From assembly GCF_009600985.1 (NCBI RefSeq), contig NZ_VDFP01000011.1:1-64000 (forward strand): a stretch of DNA of 64,000 nt, in the 5' to 3' direction. A model generated the notes under the pieces. It worked only from the letters and a program-made list of their open reading frames with translations, made no database searches and was not told where the DNA came from. This DNA is from Companilactobacillus halodurans (lineage in GTDB: Bacteria > Bacillota > Bacilli > Lactobacillales > Lactobacillaceae). Of the stretch, positions 20,081-30,912 are shown in pieces (positions within the stretch are counted from its first letter, which is position 1; each line of letters starts with the position of its first letter). A program made the position numbers and the translations under genes.

Positions 20081-21367
20081 TTAGTCGTAATATTTATCGA
20101 AACGTGATTCGATTGCTCTTGCGTGTCCTTCTAATCCTTCAACTCTGGCCAAAGTAGTGATTGCTTGAGCCTCTTTCGCCAGTGCTTTTTTAGTGTACTG
20201 AATAAATGACGTTCTTTTGACAAAGTCATAAACACCTAATGGCGATGAAAATCTAGCTGTCCCGCCAGTGGGCAAAATATGATTAGGTCCAGCTACATAA
20301 TCCCCTAAAGGTTCAGACGCATATTTTCCTAAAAAGACTGAGCCAGTATTTTTAATCGAATTGAGATATTGCGTAGGATTTTCTAATTGGATTTCCAAAT
20401 GTTCAGGAGCAACTGTATTCATCAAAGTGAACATATCTTCAACTTTTTCAACAACTGCAATAAAGCCCTTATTTTGTACCGAAGCACTGGCAATTTCTAG
20501 ACGTGGCAAAACCTTTAATTGCGAATCGACATTCTCGCTCACGGATTGGGCTAATTTCAAACTATCGGTCACTAAAATTGGTCGTGCTAACTTGTCGTGT
20601 TCGGCTTGCGATAATAAATCAGCTGCTAATTGTTTAGAATCTGCTGAATCATCAGCGATAATGCCAATTTCTGAGGGGCCAGCTACCATATCAATCGCGA
20701 CCTGACCAAAAACTTGTTTCTTAGCTGTAGCTACGAAGACATTTCCTGGACCAACGATTTTATCAACTCGAGGAATGGATTTCGTCCCATAAGCTAAGGC
20801 AGCAATTGCTTGAGCGCCACCAACTTGATAAATAGCATCGACGCCGGCAATTTTGGCAGCTGCTAAAACAGCTTTAGAAATGCCATCTTTTTGAGGTGGG
20901 GTCACAATTACAACTTGTTTCACACCAGCTATTTTGGCTGGCAAGGCACTCATTAAAATAGTTGAAGGATAAGCTGCAGTACCCCCTGGAACGTAAAGGC
21001 CAACTTTTTGTAACGGAACTAACTTTTGTCCTCGAATCACTCCTGGCTGTTCACTATCAATAAAGCCATTTTCTAATTCCTTCTTGTGAAAGCTAACAAT
21101 ATTTCTCTTAGCTAATAACAAAGCATTCTTAACATCTGGGTCGATTGCTTGATAAGCTTGATCAATTGTTTCTTGACTCAATTTGAAATTATCGATGTTA
21201 ACATTATCAAATTTTTGTTCATATTTTTTTAAGGCCTGATCGCCATTTTCAACCACATCATTGATTATTTGACTGACCGATTCTACAACCTTAGGATCAG
21301 TCAATTGACGAGTCTTCATTTGAACCATTTTTTCCAATTCATTTAAACTTTTTTGTACGATTTTCAT
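20081..21367 (-). CDS. hisD: histidinol dehydrogenase
   Basis: NAD-dependent zinc enzyme that oxidises histidinol to histidine in two steps. 428 residues; conserved blocks include [31 protein letters not shown], the QAEHD zinc/catalytic segment and PEHLE. The start overlaps the hisG stop by four bases. Confidence 0.97.
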   Translation of the reverse strand: MKIVQKSLNELEKMVQMKTRQLTDPKVVESVSQIINDVVENGDQALKKYEQKFDNVNIDNFKLSQETIDQAYQAIDPDVKNALLLAKRNIVSFHKKELENGFIDSEQPGVIRGQKLVPLQKVGLYVPGGTAAYPSTILMSALPAKIAGVKQVVIVTPPQKDGISKAVLAAAKIAGVDAIYQVGGAQAIAALAYGTKSIPRVDKIVGPGNVFVATAKKQVFGQVAIDMVAGPSEIGIIADDSADSKQLAADLLSQAEHDKLARPILVTDSLKLAQSVSENVDSQLKVLPRLEIASASVQNKGFIAVVEKVEDMFTLMNTVAPEHLEIQLENPTQYLNSIKNTGSVFLGKYASEPLGDYVAGPNHILPTGGTARFSSPLGVYDFVKRTSFIQYTKKALAKEAQAITTLARVEGLEGHARAIESRFDKYYD

Positions 21368-22020
21368 TGTGCTTGCCCCATCTTTTCATTTTCTACAACA
21401 GCCTTGAGTCGATCGACGAATTCAAAAATCATTTCTGGTCTTTGTTTCAAAGCCATCCGATTGACTACTAATCGGGTTGAAACTTTATCTAAATAATCAA
21501 AAATTTTTAAATTGTTTTCTCGAATCGTTGTCCCAGTCTCCGTAATATCGACGATTGCATCAGCCAATCCAGTTAAAGGCGCTAATTCAACTGAGCCTTC
21601 AATTTTAATAATTTCAGCATCTTGTCCTAAAGAATCAAAATAGTGTTTCGTTATTACTGGATATTTAGTTCCGATAATCTTTCTTTTTGGTGCTTTCGGA
21701 TTGAATTCTTTAGTTGAAGCTAAAACGAACTGACATCTGCCAACATTTAAATCTAATAGTTCATACTGTGAACTTTGATGCTCTGTTAAAATATCGCTCC
21801 CAACGATACCAATATCAGCTGCTCCTCGTTCTAAAAAAGTCGTTACATCTGGACCCTTAGCTAAAATAAATTGATAAGGTTGACTATCGGAGTTAAAAAT
21901 CAATCTTCTTTGTTTATTCCGAATTTGGTCGCAATTGATACCAGCTTTTTCAAGTATTGGGACAACTTGTTTTTCTACTCGTCCTTTGGTTAAAGCTATC
22001 TTTAAACGTCTTTCAGCCAA
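21364..22020 (-). CDS. hisG: ATP phosphoribosyltransferase catalytic subunit (short form)
   Basis: First enzyme of histidine synthesis, joining ATP and PRPP. About 218 residues, the short form that lacks the C-terminal regulatory domain and needs HisZ; hisZ is directly upstream, which agrees. The DITETGTTIREN PRPP-binding block is present. The start is uncertain: GTG at 22029 or TTG at 22020. I prefer TTG, because GAGGG lies eight bases before it while the GTG overlaps that site. Confidence 0.93.
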   Translation of the reverse strand: MAERRLKIALTKGRVEKQVVPILEKAGINCDQIRNKQRRLIFNSDSQPYQFILAKGPDVTTFLERGAADIGIVGSDILTEHQSSQYELLDLNVGRCQFVLASTKEFNPKAPKRKIIGTKYPVITKHYFDSLGQDAEIIKIEGSVELAPLTGLADAIVDITETGTTIRENNLKIFDYLDKVSTRLVVNRMALKQRPEMIFEFVDRLKAVVENEKMGQAQ

Positions 22021-23164
22021 TAAATTCACCCTCTGTCATATCGATTAAAGTTGCATTCAATTTTTTTGCTTCGATTTGAGCATTATTCAAATTGTCCGAA
22101 AGCGAAAGAATGCCTCCTGGAGTACCCTTCAACAACGACTCTGCTTCTTGCCATTGATTGGTTTTGAAGTAAATCAATTGCTTCTTTTTTGGTTTTGTCT
22201 TGTTGACGACTAAATCTGTAATTAAATCAATATTGATTCCCATGCCAACAGCTGATTCACTCACATCTTGGAAATTAGCTAATAATTTATCGTAACGACC
22301 TCCGCTGAATAAATATCCTGATCCCGCTTTAGAAAACCCCCGAAAAGTTAATCCTGTGTAATATTGTTGTGGGGCCTGACTACTCAAATCGATTGAAAAA
22401 GTTTGGTTCAAAAGATTTTTCTTAGCCCACGAAACAACCTCTTGCAATTTTTTGATTCGTTGTTGAACCTTAGAGGATAAATCAAATTTTTTTAATTCTT
22501 TAAAAATTTTTTCAGGTTTACCAAAAAGTCTGGGCCACTGAAGTAAAAATTGATATTCTGATTTATCTTTAAATTGTGCAATTAATTGTTCATACTTAGG
22601 AATTTGTTTATCGAATAATGCTTGAGCTACGGTTTTTTTCAATTCCTCATTGGACGTCACTTGCGATAAAACAACTTCGGCAAAGTCTGCCATACCAAGT
22701 TCCAACTCAATTGGCTCATCCAACAATTTTTGACTGAGTTGATTGACTAAAACTAAACATTCAAACTCAGCTTTGATTGAGGGATACCCGACTAATTCAA
22801 TCCCTGCTTGAGTTAACTCGTTGTACGAACCCGAGAGTTTGCGACTAATTCTAAAAATATCGCCGAGATACCAAAATTTTTGTGGTAAAGAAACATTGGT
22901 CGAACTTAAGAATCTTGCAATGGGCAAAGTCATGTCTGGTCGTAAAACGATGGTTTCGCCTTCCTGATCAAGCAAACGGTACAATTGATAATTGCCTAAT
23001 TGATATGGTTCAAAAACAGCTTGTTTTTCCAAAAGTGGCGTTGAGATCTTAGAAAATCCACGAGTGGAAATTGAATTTTCAATCACTGAGATTAGATGTT
23101 TTTTGACCACCGCTCTTTGACCGAACTCATCGCGAGTTCCTAATGGTAATAAATTATTATTCAT
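22013..23164 (-). CDS. hisZ: ATP phosphoribosyltransferase regulatory subunit HisZ
   Basis: HisRS-like regulatory partner of short HisG, giving the hetero-octamer that responds to histidine. 383 residues from ATG 23164; the longer frame upstream is T-box leader. Class II synthetase-like motifs remain (ETIVLRPDMTLPIARF, YTGLTFRGF), but it has no synthetase role here because a true hisS is at 29451-30722. First gene of the ten-gene his operon. The upstream GGGGG is a modest ribosome site. Confidence 0.95.
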   Translation of the reverse strand: MNNNLLPLGTRDEFGQRAVVKKHLISVIENSISTRGFSKISTPLLEKQAVFEPYQLGNYQLYRLLDQEGETIVLRPDMTLPIARFLSSTNVSLPQKFWYLGDIFRISRKLSGSYNELTQAGIELVGYPSIKAEFECLVLVNQLSQKLLDEPIELELGMADFAEVVLSQVTSNEELKKTVAQALFDKQIPKYEQLIAQFKDKSEYQFLLQWPRLFGKPEKIFKELKKFDLSSKVQQRIKKLQEVVSWAKKNLLNQTFSIDLSSQAPQQYYTGLTFRGFSKAGSGYLFSGGRYDKLLANFQDVSESAVGMGINIDLITDLVVNKTKPKKKQLIYFKTNQWQEAESLLKGTPGGILSLSDNLNNAQIEAKKLNATLIDMTEGEFIG

Positions 23165-23226
23165 TTCAACGCCCCCATCTTCCTTACTAATCGAATAAAT
23201 TTTGAAACAGCAAAACAAAAAATGAG

Positions 23227-23480
23227 AATAAAAAAGCCCTTTTAGCAAATAATTGCTAAGAGGACGTAATTTACGTGGTTCCACCTCACCTTCGTTTAAT
23301 CCTTGCGAATTAAACCTCATGTTGGCTGTGTCAACTGGGATAACGAACCCGTATCGTCAAAGCCTACTTGATTCAGCTTTGAAGTTATTCATAGGTGTGT
23401 GTTCAACATTAATTTCCGTTTCATTTCCAGCTACTGAAACTCTCTTGAGGAGGGATCAATATTTACTTGTCCTATTCATG
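23227..23480 (-). promoter_or_regulatory. T-box riboswitch, histidine type (his operon leader)
   Basis: T-box sequence AGGTGGAACCACGT at 23273-23286 on the minus strand, then a terminator stem (23235-23248 with 23253-23265) and six T. The stem I region holds the AGAGAGTTTCAGTAGCTG block, and a CAC codon in GAACACACACC is the likely His specifier. A -10 TATAAT at 23487-23492 lies just upstream; the -35 is weak. The leader predicts induction of histidine synthesis when uncharged tRNA-His accumulates. Confidence 0.92.
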
Positions 23481-23557
23481 ACTATTATTATAATTTGATT
23501 AGTAAAATATTAGTGAATTTAATTTAGTTGTAATAATAGGCGCTGAATTTGGAAATG

Positions 23558-24394
23558 TCAATAGTTAATTAAAGTTTTTAATAAGTGAATTCCCCGACCA
23601 ACAGATTCAATATCATGAGCATCAGAACCGTAAACTAAAGGAATCGAGAGTTTTTGAGCAAGATTTAAAATTTGTTTCCCTGGATAAAAATCATTGCACA
23701 GTGGTTTATATAAACCAGCTAAATTTAAATCTAGTTGTCGATCTTGTCTTTTAATTTTAGACAAAATATCATTAACCAACTTTAAATTATTGTCATCTAA
23801 ATCTTCAGTTAAATTAAAATAATCCTGATATTTTCTAACCAAACTCATATGTCCAATTCTTTGTGGAGCATATTTCCCCAAATCCGCTTCAACCGATTTT
23901 TGAATGGTTTGATAATAAAGCTTAAAAATCTTTTGAGGATTTTTGATGTAACTTTCAAAACCATTTTCAAAATCTTCTACGCCATTATCAACGCACCAAA
24001 ATTTATTATTTGTTCCTTTCATGAAGTGAACCGATAAAATGTTTTCTTGCGTCCTTGGTCCATATTCATCCAAAAATGTTTTGGTGAAATCTTCAAAACC
24101 TTCTAAATAATCAACTTCAAATCCTATTGTGATATCAATTTCGTCACCATATTTTTTTTGCATTTTTTCAGTCAAAGCAAAATATCTGGGTAAGTCGTCA
24201 AAACTTATCGACGCTTCATCGATGCCGCTTTTGCTCCCTTGATAGCTATTTTTAAAATCAGGTGGCAAAGGGGCATGTTCTGTGATGCAATACTTTTTTA
24301 GACCCATGTGAATTGCGCGTAAAATCATCTTTTCTAGCGGCTCGCCACTTCCATGCGGACAAAGCTCAGTGTGCGTATGTCCATCCATTAACAT
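23558..24394 (-). CDS. hisK: histidinol-phosphatase, PHP family
   Basis: PHP-type phosphatase that removes phosphate from histidinol phosphate, the step missing from the single-domain hisB. The 278 residues start with the metal-binding HTHTELCPHGSG and retain ITEHAPL, FEVDYLEG and SVHF blocks and the late YGSDAH. It is upstream of the his T-box and so is not under its control. AGGGGTGA precedes the ATG at good spacing. Confidence 0.92.
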   Translation of the reverse strand: MLMDGHTHTELCPHGSGEPLEKMILRAIHMGLKKYCITEHAPLPPDFKNSYQGSKSGIDEASISFDDLPRYFALTEKMQKKYGDEIDITIGFEVDYLEGFEDFTKTFLDEYGPRTQENILSVHFMKGTNNKFWCVDNGVEDFENGFESYIKNPQKIFKLYYQTIQKSVEADLGKYAPQRIGHMSLVRKYQDYFNLTEDLDDNNLKLVNDILSKIKRQDRQLDLNLAGLYKPLCNDFYPGKQILNLAQKLSIPLVYGSDAHDIESVGRGIHLLKTLINY

Positions 24395-24458
24395 TGAATC
24401 ACCCCTGTTTGATTATTTTTATATAGTATCTTAATACTAATTCCAAAAAATAATCAAT

Positions 24459-24486
24459 AAAAAATCGCACTCAAATTAGAGTGCGA
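24459..24486 (-). terminator. rho-independent terminator after nfo
   Basis: Perfect 8-bp stem TCGCACTC/GAGTGCGA (24465-24472 and 24479-24486), followed on the minus strand by six T, directly past the nfo stop. Confidence 0.9.
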
Positions 24487-24491
24487 CTCGG

Positions 24492-25385
24492 CTATTTAAT
24501 TAATTTATTTTTCATTTCTGGATCAAATTTATCAGCTACTAACATGTAGATTTCTGCTTTAAAAGGAGCAACGCCCTTTTTATCGTTTTCATCTTTTTTC
24601 ACATATGGGGTTTCCATAATTTTCGGAACATTCTCCAATTGTGGATGGTGGGCAACATAGCTTAAGGCATCGAAACCAATTGTACCAAAACCAATGTCTT
24701 CGTGACGGTCTTTATGCGAACCGATTTCATTTTTTGAGTCGTTTAAATGGATTACAGATAATTTATCCAAACCAATAATATGGTCGAATTCGTTTAGAAC
24801 ACCATCAAAATCATTTTTAATATCATAACCAGCATCACTCATATGACAAGTATCCATCGTAACCGATAGTTTATCGCTTTGGGCACAGTTATCAAAGATT
24901 TCCGCGATTTGTTCAAAACTAGTCCCAATTTCGGTACCTTTACCGGCCATAGTTTCAATCGCAACGGAAACTTTTTGGTTAGGATCAATGGCTTCATTCA
25001 ACGCTTGGCCAACCTGCTTGATAGCCACTTCTGGACCTTTTTTTAAATGTGCTCCTGGATGAAAGCTTAAGGCTTCAATTCCTAAAGCATCGCAACGCTT
25101 AAATTCATCGTGCATAAATGAAATCCCAAAATTCAAATTCTGGGGCTTGACTGTATTACCTAAATTAACAATATATGGAGCATGACCAATAACATGATCA
25201 ATTCCATAAAGTTTCAATAGACGCTGACCCTCAGGAATATTCATTTCCGAAACATCTTTTCGACGAGTGTTTTGCGGTGCTCCAGTAAAAATCATCATCG
25301 TGTTAGCACCATAGCTATGTGCTTCCTTAGCTGAACCAGCTAACATTTTAGGTGCCTTCATGGCAACGTGTGATCCAATTATCAT
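24492..25385 (-). CDS. nfo: deoxyribonuclease IV (endonuclease IV)
   Basis: AP endonuclease of base excision repair with a trinuclear zinc site. The 297 residues show SFHPGAH, ETMAGKGTE, DTCHMSDAGYD, HLNDSK and the D-x-H block KDRHEDIGFG, the full set of metal ligands. GGAGG lies upstream of the ATG. It stands alone between terminators. Confidence 0.97.
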   Translation of the reverse strand: MIIGSHVAMKAPKMLAGSAKEAHSYGANTMMIFTGAPQNTRRKDVSEMNIPEGQRLLKLYGIDHVIGHAPYIVNLGNTVKPQNLNFGISFMHDEFKRCDALGIEALSFHPGAHLKKGPEVAIKQVGQALNEAIDPNQKVSVAIETMAGKGTEIGTSFEQIAEIFDNCAQSDKLSVTMDTCHMSDAGYDIKNDFDGVLNEFDHIIGLDKLSVIHLNDSKNEIGSHKDRHEDIGFGTIGFDALSYVAHHPQLENVPKIMETPYVKKDENDKKGVAPFKAEIYMLVADKFDPEMKNKLIK

Positions 25386-25431
25386 TTAAAATCCTCCATC
25401 CCTATGCAAAGAAAATTATAGCATAGGCAAA

Positions 25432-25482
25432 CAATCAAAAAAAACAGGTAGATTAACCAATAATGATTAGTCTACCCATTTA
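25432..25482 (-). terminator. terminator after the YitT-family gene
   Basis: A 12-bp stem with G-T pairs (GGTAGATTAACC with GATTAGTCTACC, about 25447-25479), followed on the minus strand by eight T. Confidence 0.85.
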
Positions 25483-25510
25483 GAAAATGATTATATATTT
25501 AAATTTTATT

Positions 25511-26389
25511 TTAATAAATATGAGCTTGATAGAATCGACCCATGACTTTAACCGTATCCGTGACACTAACAAAAGCGTGCGGATCAGATTTTGCCATCGC
25601 CGTTTCCAAATCATGCAACTCTGAACGAGAGATAACAGTAAAGAGAATTGTCTTCTCTTCATGCTTGTAAGCACCCTCGGCATCATGCACGATAGTAATT
25701 CCACGTCTCATTTCATTTTGAATCTGCGTAATAACATTCTTTGGCTTAGAAGTAACGATCATCACTTGTAACTTTTGATCCTTGTTATAAATCATGTCAA
25801 TTACCTGACCATTGATGAAGATACTGACCGCACTGTACAAAGCGTGGACCCAACCGAACAATAATCCGGCACAGGCAACGATAAAGATATTAAACATAAT
25901 ATTTATCGTTCCAACGCTTTTACCAGTCCGCTTTCTCAGAATAATCCCAAGAATATCAATACCACCTGTTGAAATACCATTTCTTAAAGCCATTCCGGTA
26001 CCGAATCCATTGGCAACCGCACCAAAGATGGCACAGACTAATGGATCTGCCGTAATTTTAATTGGTGGCAACAGATGCATCATCATACTGGCTAAAGCGA
26101 CTGCAATTATCGTAAAGACGGTAAATTTGTGGTCTATCTTTCTCCAAGACAGCACAAAAAGTGGACCATTCAATACAAAGTACATAACAGCTGTAGAAAT
26201 ATTAAATGGCATCCACCGATGTGAAATTGTTGAAACCAACTGCGCAGCACCGGTTACTCCAGAACCATAAATCCCACCCGGAGTCCAGAACATATTAACC
26301 GCAATCGATACAGCAATTGAATACAGAAATGCTATTGAAACTTTTGATAAGTACTGATGCCTTTCGATCAGCTTATCTAATTCACCCAT
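25511..26389 (-). CDS. YitT family membrane protein (DUF161/DUF2179)
   Basis: Integral membrane protein of unknown transport function. The 292 residues have about six hydrophobic segments in the first two thirds (for example FLYSIAVSIAVNMFW and the glycine-rich GNGISTGGIDILG-like stretch), then a soluble C-terminal DUF2179 domain of roughly 80 residues ending near LMGRFYQAHIY-like sequence. Single-gene unit. The name is from family resemblance only. Confidence 0.88.
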   Translation of the reverse strand: MGELDKLIERHQYLSKVSIAFLYSIAVSIAVNMFWTPGGIYGSGVTGAAQLVSTISHRWMPFNISTAVMYFVLNGPLFVLSWRKIDHKFTVFTIIAVALASMMMHLLPPIKITADPLVCAIFGAVANGFGTGMALRNGISTGGIDILGIILRKRTGKSVGTINIMFNIFIVACAGLLFGWVHALYSAVSIFINGQVIDMIYNKDQKLQVMIVTSKPKNVITQIQNEMRRGITIVHDAEGAYKHEEKTILFTVISRSELHDLETAMAKSDPHAFVSVTDTVKVMGRFYQAHIY

Positions 26390-26475
26390 ACTAATAAATT
26401 CTCCTAATTGTGTTAAGTTACTTACAACATATTAGCACAATTAAGATTTTTTTCAGGCTTTTTATAATATTTATA

Positions 26476-26994
26476 TTATTTACGGTGCTTTTTTATAAAA
26501 TCACCACGTCCGCCCATTTCTTCCATTTGATAACGAAGCGGATTTTTCTTGTAGAAATCCTGGTGGTAGTCTTCGGCATCATAGAAGGTTTTAGCAGGAA
26601 GAATTTGAGTCACGATTGGATCATCGAATTCACCAGATTCAGCAAGAGTCTTTTTAGACGTTTCGGCAATTTCTTTTTGTTCATCATTGGCATAGTAGAT
26701 TACAGGACGATAACTGTCGCCACGATCCTGAAATTGACCAGTAGCATCAGTTGGATCAGCTACTTGCCAATAAATTTCAACTAAATCTTTGTAAGAAATT
26801 ACATCGGCATCAAATGTGATTTTAACTGCTTCTGTATGTCCAGTAGTTTCAGAACACACTTGCTCATAAGTTGGATTTGCTACATGACCACCAGTATAAC
26901 CAGAAACAACTGAAATAATACCTGGTTGTTGATCAAAAGGACTTACCATGCACCAAAAGCAGCCCCCAGCAAAAATTGCAGTTTCTTCTTTCAT
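26476..26994 (-). CDS. msrA: peptide-methionine (S)-S-oxide reductase
   Basis: Reduces the S-epimer of methionine sulfoxide in proteins. The catalytic GGCFWC motif is at residues 10-15, and the [14 protein letters not shown] and HTEAV blocks follow. 172 residues. The start immediately follows the msrB stop, so the pair is one operon. Confidence 0.97.
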   Translation of the reverse strand: MKEETAIFAGGCFWCMVSPFDQQPGIISVVSGYTGGHVANPTYEQVCSETTGHTEAVKITFDADVISYKDLVEIYWQVADPTDATGQFQDRGDSYRPVIYYANDEQKEIAETSKKTLAESGEFDDPIVTQILPAKTFYDAEDYHQDFYKKNPLRYQMEEMGGRGDFIKKHRK

Positions 26995-27435
26995 TTATTC
27001 AGCATCCCCATCTTCAACATATTTTTTGTAGTCAGAATAACCTTTTTCATCCATTTCTTCATATGGAACAAATTTTAATGAAGCAGAATTAATGCAGTAT
27101 CTCAAACCGCCTAATTCTTCAGGACCATCAGTAAATACATGTCCCAAATGTGAATCGGCTGATTTACTAGTCAATTCAGTTCTTTCCATACCTAGAGATG
27201 TATCACGATGCTCCTTTAATTTAGCAATTGGTTCACTAAATGAAGGCCAACCGCAGCCAGCATCATACTTCTTAGCTGAAGAGAATAATGGTTCACCAGA
27301 AGTTACATCAACGTAAATTCCCTTTTTATAGAAATCATCATACTTACCAGTGAAAGCACGTTCAGTGGCAGCGTGTTGAGTCACCTCATATTCCTCATCA
27401 GTTAGACCAGTTAAATCTTTTTTGTAGTCTGCCAT
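26995..27435 (-). CDS. msrB: peptide-methionine (R)-S-oxide reductase
   Basis: Reduces the R-epimer of methionine sulfoxide. 146 residues from ATG 27435, which has AAGGAG upstream; the 14 codons above it are leader. The CGWPSF, HLGHVF and catalytic [11 protein letters not shown] blocks are present. The classical four zinc cysteines (paired CxxC) are absent, as in many lactobacillar MsrB. It precedes msrA. Confidence 0.96.
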   Translation of the reverse strand: MADYKKDLTGLTDEEYEVTQHAATERAFTGKYDDFYKKGIYVDVTSGEPLFSSAKKYDAGCGWPSFSEPIAKLKEHRDTSLGMERTELTSKSADSHLGHVFTDGPEELGGLRYCINSASLKFVPYEEMDEKGYSDYKKYVEDGDAE

Positions 27436-27537
27436 AAAATCACTCCTTCTCTTTATTACATGTTCCAGTATAAACACCAGAAAAATTTAATCTAGAATTA
27501 TGCTCACAATCTTACTGTGGCAGTTAGTTTGATTGTT

Positions 27538-27553
27538 AAATTGTGCACAATTT
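27538..27553. promoter_or_regulatory. 16-bp perfect palindrome upstream of msrB-msrA
   Basis: AAATTGTGCACAATTT reads the same on both strands and lies about 100 bases upstream of msrB, between it and the aspS terminator. It could be an operator for a dimeric regulator of msrBA. No regulator gene is adjacent. Confidence 0.4.
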
Positions 27554-27623
27554 GAATAATTTTCTAATGTTATTTTAAGTTTACCGCTAATAAACTAGTA
27601 ATTTCAATGATAATTTTTCATAT

Positions 27624-27657
27624 AAAAAAAGTCATATCAGTTATTACCAATATGACT
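27624..27657 (-). terminator. rho-independent terminator after aspS
   Basis: Stem GTCATAT/ATATGAC (27631-27637 and 27650-27656), followed on the minus strand by seven T, shortly past the aspS stop. Confidence 0.85.
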
Positions 27658-27675
27658 CCTGCATTATTCTAAATA

Positions 27676-29448
27676 TTATTGATTATCTTTTTTGATTTCG
27701 ATGCCCAAATCATCTAATTGTTGCTTTGAAACTTCTAATGGAGCGTGAGTCATCGGTTCTGTAGCATTAGAATTCTTAGGGAATGCAATCACATCACGGA
27801 TATTATCTTTGCCAGACAATAACATAGCAAATCTATCCAAACCAATAGCCAAACCACCATGTGGAGGACAACCGTATTGTAAAGCATCTAGTAGGAAGCC
27901 GAATTGTTCATAAGCTTTTTCTTTTGTGAAGTCCAAAGCTTTCAACATCTTCTCTTGAATCTTGTAATCGTGGATACGAATTGAGCCCCCACCAAGTTCA
28001 TAACCGTTCAAGACGATATCGTAACTTTGAGCATATGCTTTGTGAGGATCTTCGCCATCATTTAGATAGTGAACATCTTCTTCATTTGGCATTGTGAATG
28101 GGTGGTGAGCAGCCGTCCAACGCTTGATTCCTTCATCATACTCAAACAATGGCCAGTTAACGACCCAGATAAAGGCAAATTCGTTAGGATCATAAAGTTG
28201 TTGTTCTTTAGCAATAGCGTTTCTCAAGTAACCTAAAGCGTCTGCAACAACTTTTTTATTGTCAGCGACAAATAGTAACAAATCATCATTTTCAAGGCCT
28301 AAACGTTCTACTAGAGCATCTTGTTGGTCCTTGATGAATTTAGATACGCCACCAGTTAATTCGTTGTCATTAAATTTAGCCCAAGCTAAGCCTTTGGCAC
28401 CAAAACGTTTGATATATTCTTGATAGCTTTCGATATTTTTACGTGAATACTTATCAGCACCGCCTTTAACAACGATAGTCTTAACTTGACCACCATTATC
28501 AATCGTACCCTTGAAGACTTTGAAGCCACTATCCTTGAAGGTTTCACTTAAGTCTTGCAACTCCATACCAAAACGAACGTCAGGCTTATCTGAACCAAAG
28601 CGTGCCATAGCGTCGTCCCAATCGATTCTTGGGAAAGGAGTCTTAACTTCGATACCTTTTTCATCTTTCATGACACGAGCAATAAGTCCTTCAGTAACTG
28701 TTTGAATTTCTTCTTTACTCATGAAACTAGTTTCAAGATCGATTTGAGTAAATTCTGGTTGACGGTCTCCACGAAGGTCTTCATCACGGAAACAATGTGC
28801 TAATTGGAAGTAACGGTCAAATCCACCAACCATCAATAATTGCTTGAACAATTGTGGTGATTGTGGAAGAGCGAAGAAACGACCAGGATAAACACGTGAA
28901 GGAACTAAGTAATCACGAGCACCTTCAGGAGTTGATGGAGTTAGGTTTGGTGTTTCAATGTCGATAAAGCCATTGTCATAAAGATATTCATTAACTGAAT
29001 GCTTGATTTGAGCACGAGTTCTGATAGCTTTTTGCATTTCAGGTCTACGTAAATCAAGGTAACGATACTTCAATTTTGTTTCTTCTGAAGAATCGATATC
29101 ATCTTTGATTTCAAATGGTGGTGTCAGTGATTTATTCAAAATCTCAACTTTTTCAACAACAACTTCAACTTTACCTGTTGTCATTTCTTCATTAGTTGCA
29201 CCTTCGCCACGGAGTCTAACTGTACCAATGGCGTTGATAACATATTCTGATCTCAACGTTTCAGCAACGTCAAGTACATCTTGGTGATCAGTATTGAAGA
29301 CTAATTGTACGATACCCTTGTAATCTCTTAAATCAACGAAGATCAAGCCACCTAAATCACGGCGACGTTGTACCCAGCCGTCTAGGGAAACTTTTTTACC
29401 GACATATTCTTCAGTGATGTTTCCGCAATAATCTGTTCTTTCTTCCAT
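27676..29448 (-). CDS. aspS: aspartyl-tRNA synthetase
   Basis: Class II synthetase that charges tRNA-Asp. 590 residues, bacterial type: N-terminal OB anticodon-binding domain ([19 protein letters not shown]), catalytic core with motif 2 [18 protein letters not shown], a GAD insertion domain and motif 3 [13 protein letters not shown]. It follows hisS by two bases and shares its T-box leader. Confidence 0.98.
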   Translation of the reverse strand: MEERTDYCGNITEEYVGKKVSLDGWVQRRRDLGGLIFVDLRDYKGIVQLVFNTDHQDVLDVAETLRSEYVINAIGTVRLRGEGATNEEMTTGKVEVVVEKVEILNKSLTPPFEIKDDIDSSEETKLKYRYLDLRRPEMQKAIRTRAQIKHSVNEYLYDNGFIDIETPNLTPSTPEGARDYLVPSRVYPGRFFALPQSPQLFKQLLMVGGFDRYFQLAHCFRDEDLRGDRQPEFTQIDLETSFMSKEEIQTVTEGLIARVMKDEKGIEVKTPFPRIDWDDAMARFGSDKPDVRFGMELQDLSETFKDSGFKVFKGTIDNGGQVKTIVVKGGADKYSRKNIESYQEYIKRFGAKGLAWAKFNDNELTGGVSKFIKDQQDALVERLGLENDDLLLFVADNKKVVADALGYLRNAIAKEQQLYDPNEFAFIWVVNWPLFEYDEGIKRWTAAHHPFTMPNEEDVHYLNDGEDPHKAYAQSYDIVLNGYELGGGSIRIHDYKIQEKMLKALDFTKEKAYEQFGFLLDALQYGCPPHGGLAIGLDRFAMLLSGKDNIRDVIAFPKNSNATEPMTHAPLEVSKQQLDDLGIEIKKDNQ

Positions 29449-29450
29449 AA

Positions 29451-30722
29451 TTATCCCTCGATCTTTTTCAATTCTTCAGCTAAGTTTTCTAGTGAAACGC
29501 TGATTTGTTCACCTGTTGCCATATTTTTAACACTTGCAGTGTCATTTTCCAATTCAGAGTCACCAATTGTCACGGTATATTTAGCATTCAAATTGTTGGC
29601 TGTCTTAAATTGCGCTTTAATTTTTCTTTGAAGATAATCCTTATCGGCACAAAAACCAGCTTGACGTAGGCCCACAAGAATCTTAACTGAAGCACGTTCT
29701 GCCTTTTCACCGATTGTTACTAAATAAACATCTAAGTCGTCACTTGCAGGCAAATCTTCATCCTTTAGCAACAACATCAATCTTTCTACTCCAAGGCCAA
29801 AACCAATTCCAGGAGTCTGTGGTCCACCGAGTTCTTCAACGAGTCCATTGTAACGACCACCAGCAAGAACAGTAATTTCCTTATTGTCAAAAGCTGGATC
29901 AGTGACCATGAATTCAAAAATCGTGTGGTTGTAATAATCTAGACCACGAACCATTGTTGAATCAACCTCATAATTGACACCCAAATCGTCTAATAGAGAC
30001 TTGAGATATTCAAAGCGGTCTTTAGATGCTTCATTTAAATAATCCAAAATTGATGGAGCATTAGCCACGATTTTCTTGTCACCCTTGTCTTTACTGTCAA
30101 GGATACGCAATGGATTCTTTTCCAAACGTACTTTAGAGTCATCGCTTAATTGATCTTTAAATGGAGTGAAGTAATCCACCAATGCTTGATGATAAGCGGC
30201 TCGTGATTCGGGATCGCCAAGTGAGTTCAAAGCAACCTTCAAATTCTTAATACCTAAACGGTTCAAAAATTCCAAACCGACTGAAATGATTTCAGCATCT
30301 AATTCAGGAGAATCTGAACCAAAGGCTTCGACACCAATTTGGTGAAATTGGCGTTGACGACCTGATTGAGGACGTTCATATCTAAACATTGGTCCCTTGT
30401 ACCAAACTTTATAAGGCTTGATATGTTCAGGTCCATATAGTTTATTTTCAACGTATGCACGCACAACGCCTGCTGTTCCTTCAGGACGCAAAGCAATGTG
30501 TCGATCACCCTTATCGTGAAAATCATACATTTCCTTTGAAACAATATCAGATGTATCACCTGAAGATCTTTCAAAGACTTCGTATGATTCAAAGATCGGT
30601 GTTCTTATTTCCGAAAAACGATACTTATTGAACGTATCTTGAGCAATAGATTCAACATATTGCCACTTTTTGGAATCTCCGGGCAAAATGTCCATCGTCC
30701 CCTTTGGTTTTTGATAACGCAT
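29451..30722 (-). CDS. hisS: histidyl-tRNA synthetase
   Basis: Class II synthetase that charges tRNA-His. 423 residues from ATG 30722, preceded by AAGGAGG; the 23 codons above it run through the T-box terminator. Motif 2 appears as [15 protein letters not shown], the His-specific block as [12 protein letters not shown], and the C-terminal anticodon domain is intact. Operon hisS-aspS. Confidence 0.97.
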   Translation of the reverse strand: MRYQKPKGTMDILPGDSKKWQYVESIAQDTFNKYRFSEIRTPIFESYEVFERSSGDTSDIVSKEMYDFHDKGDRHIALRPEGTAGVVRAYVENKLYGPEHIKPYKVWYKGPMFRYERPQSGRQRQFHQIGVEAFGSDSPELDAEIISVGLEFLNRLGIKNLKVALNSLGDPESRAAYHQALVDYFTPFKDQLSDDSKVRLEKNPLRILDSKDKGDKKIVANAPSILDYLNEASKDRFEYLKSLLDDLGVNYEVDSTMVRGLDYYNHTIFEFMVTDPAFDNKEITVLAGGRYNGLVEELGGPQTPGIGFGLGVERLMLLLKDEDLPASDDLDVYLVTIGEKAERASVKILVGLRQAGFCADKDYLQRKIKAQFKTANNLNAKYTVTIGDSELENDTASVKNMATGEQISVSLENLAEELKKIEG

Positions 30723-30737
30723 AAAATCCTCCTTAAA

Positions 30738-30905
30738 ATAAAAAAGCACCCCTGTCTGAATAAGACAAGGGCGCAATTTGCACGGTACCACCTAGTTTTT
30801 TTGCTGCAGTTAACGCCTGCCGAACGATAAAAAAGTCACACAACAATTGTTATCTGCTCTCAGCCACCAGATTCTCTGTAAAACAACCTTTCTTGATTCG
30901 TAATA
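30738..30905 (-). promoter_or_regulatory. T-box riboswitch upstream of hisS-aspS, aspartate-type codons
   Basis: T-box AGGTGGTACCGT at 30782-30793 on the minus strand, followed by the terminator stem (30746-30757 with 30763-30774) and six T. The AGAGAATCTGGTGG stem I block is visible. Reading the leader from its start to the T-box I find GAT and GAC (both Asp) but no CAC or CAT, so the leader appears to sense tRNA-Asp although hisS is the first gene. The exact specifier needs folding. Confidence 0.88.
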
Positions 30906-30912
30906 TAGTTAT

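Noticed and set aside
22013..23320. Long form of hisZ with 52 extra N-terminal codons
   Set aside because: The extra codons run through the T-box terminator and T-box sequence; the protein family starts at the ATG at 23164.
25812..26270. 152-codon plus-strand ORF antisense to the YitT-family gene
   Set aside because: Shadow of a membrane-protein gene; the reverse strand of hydrophobic codons often stays open. No start context.
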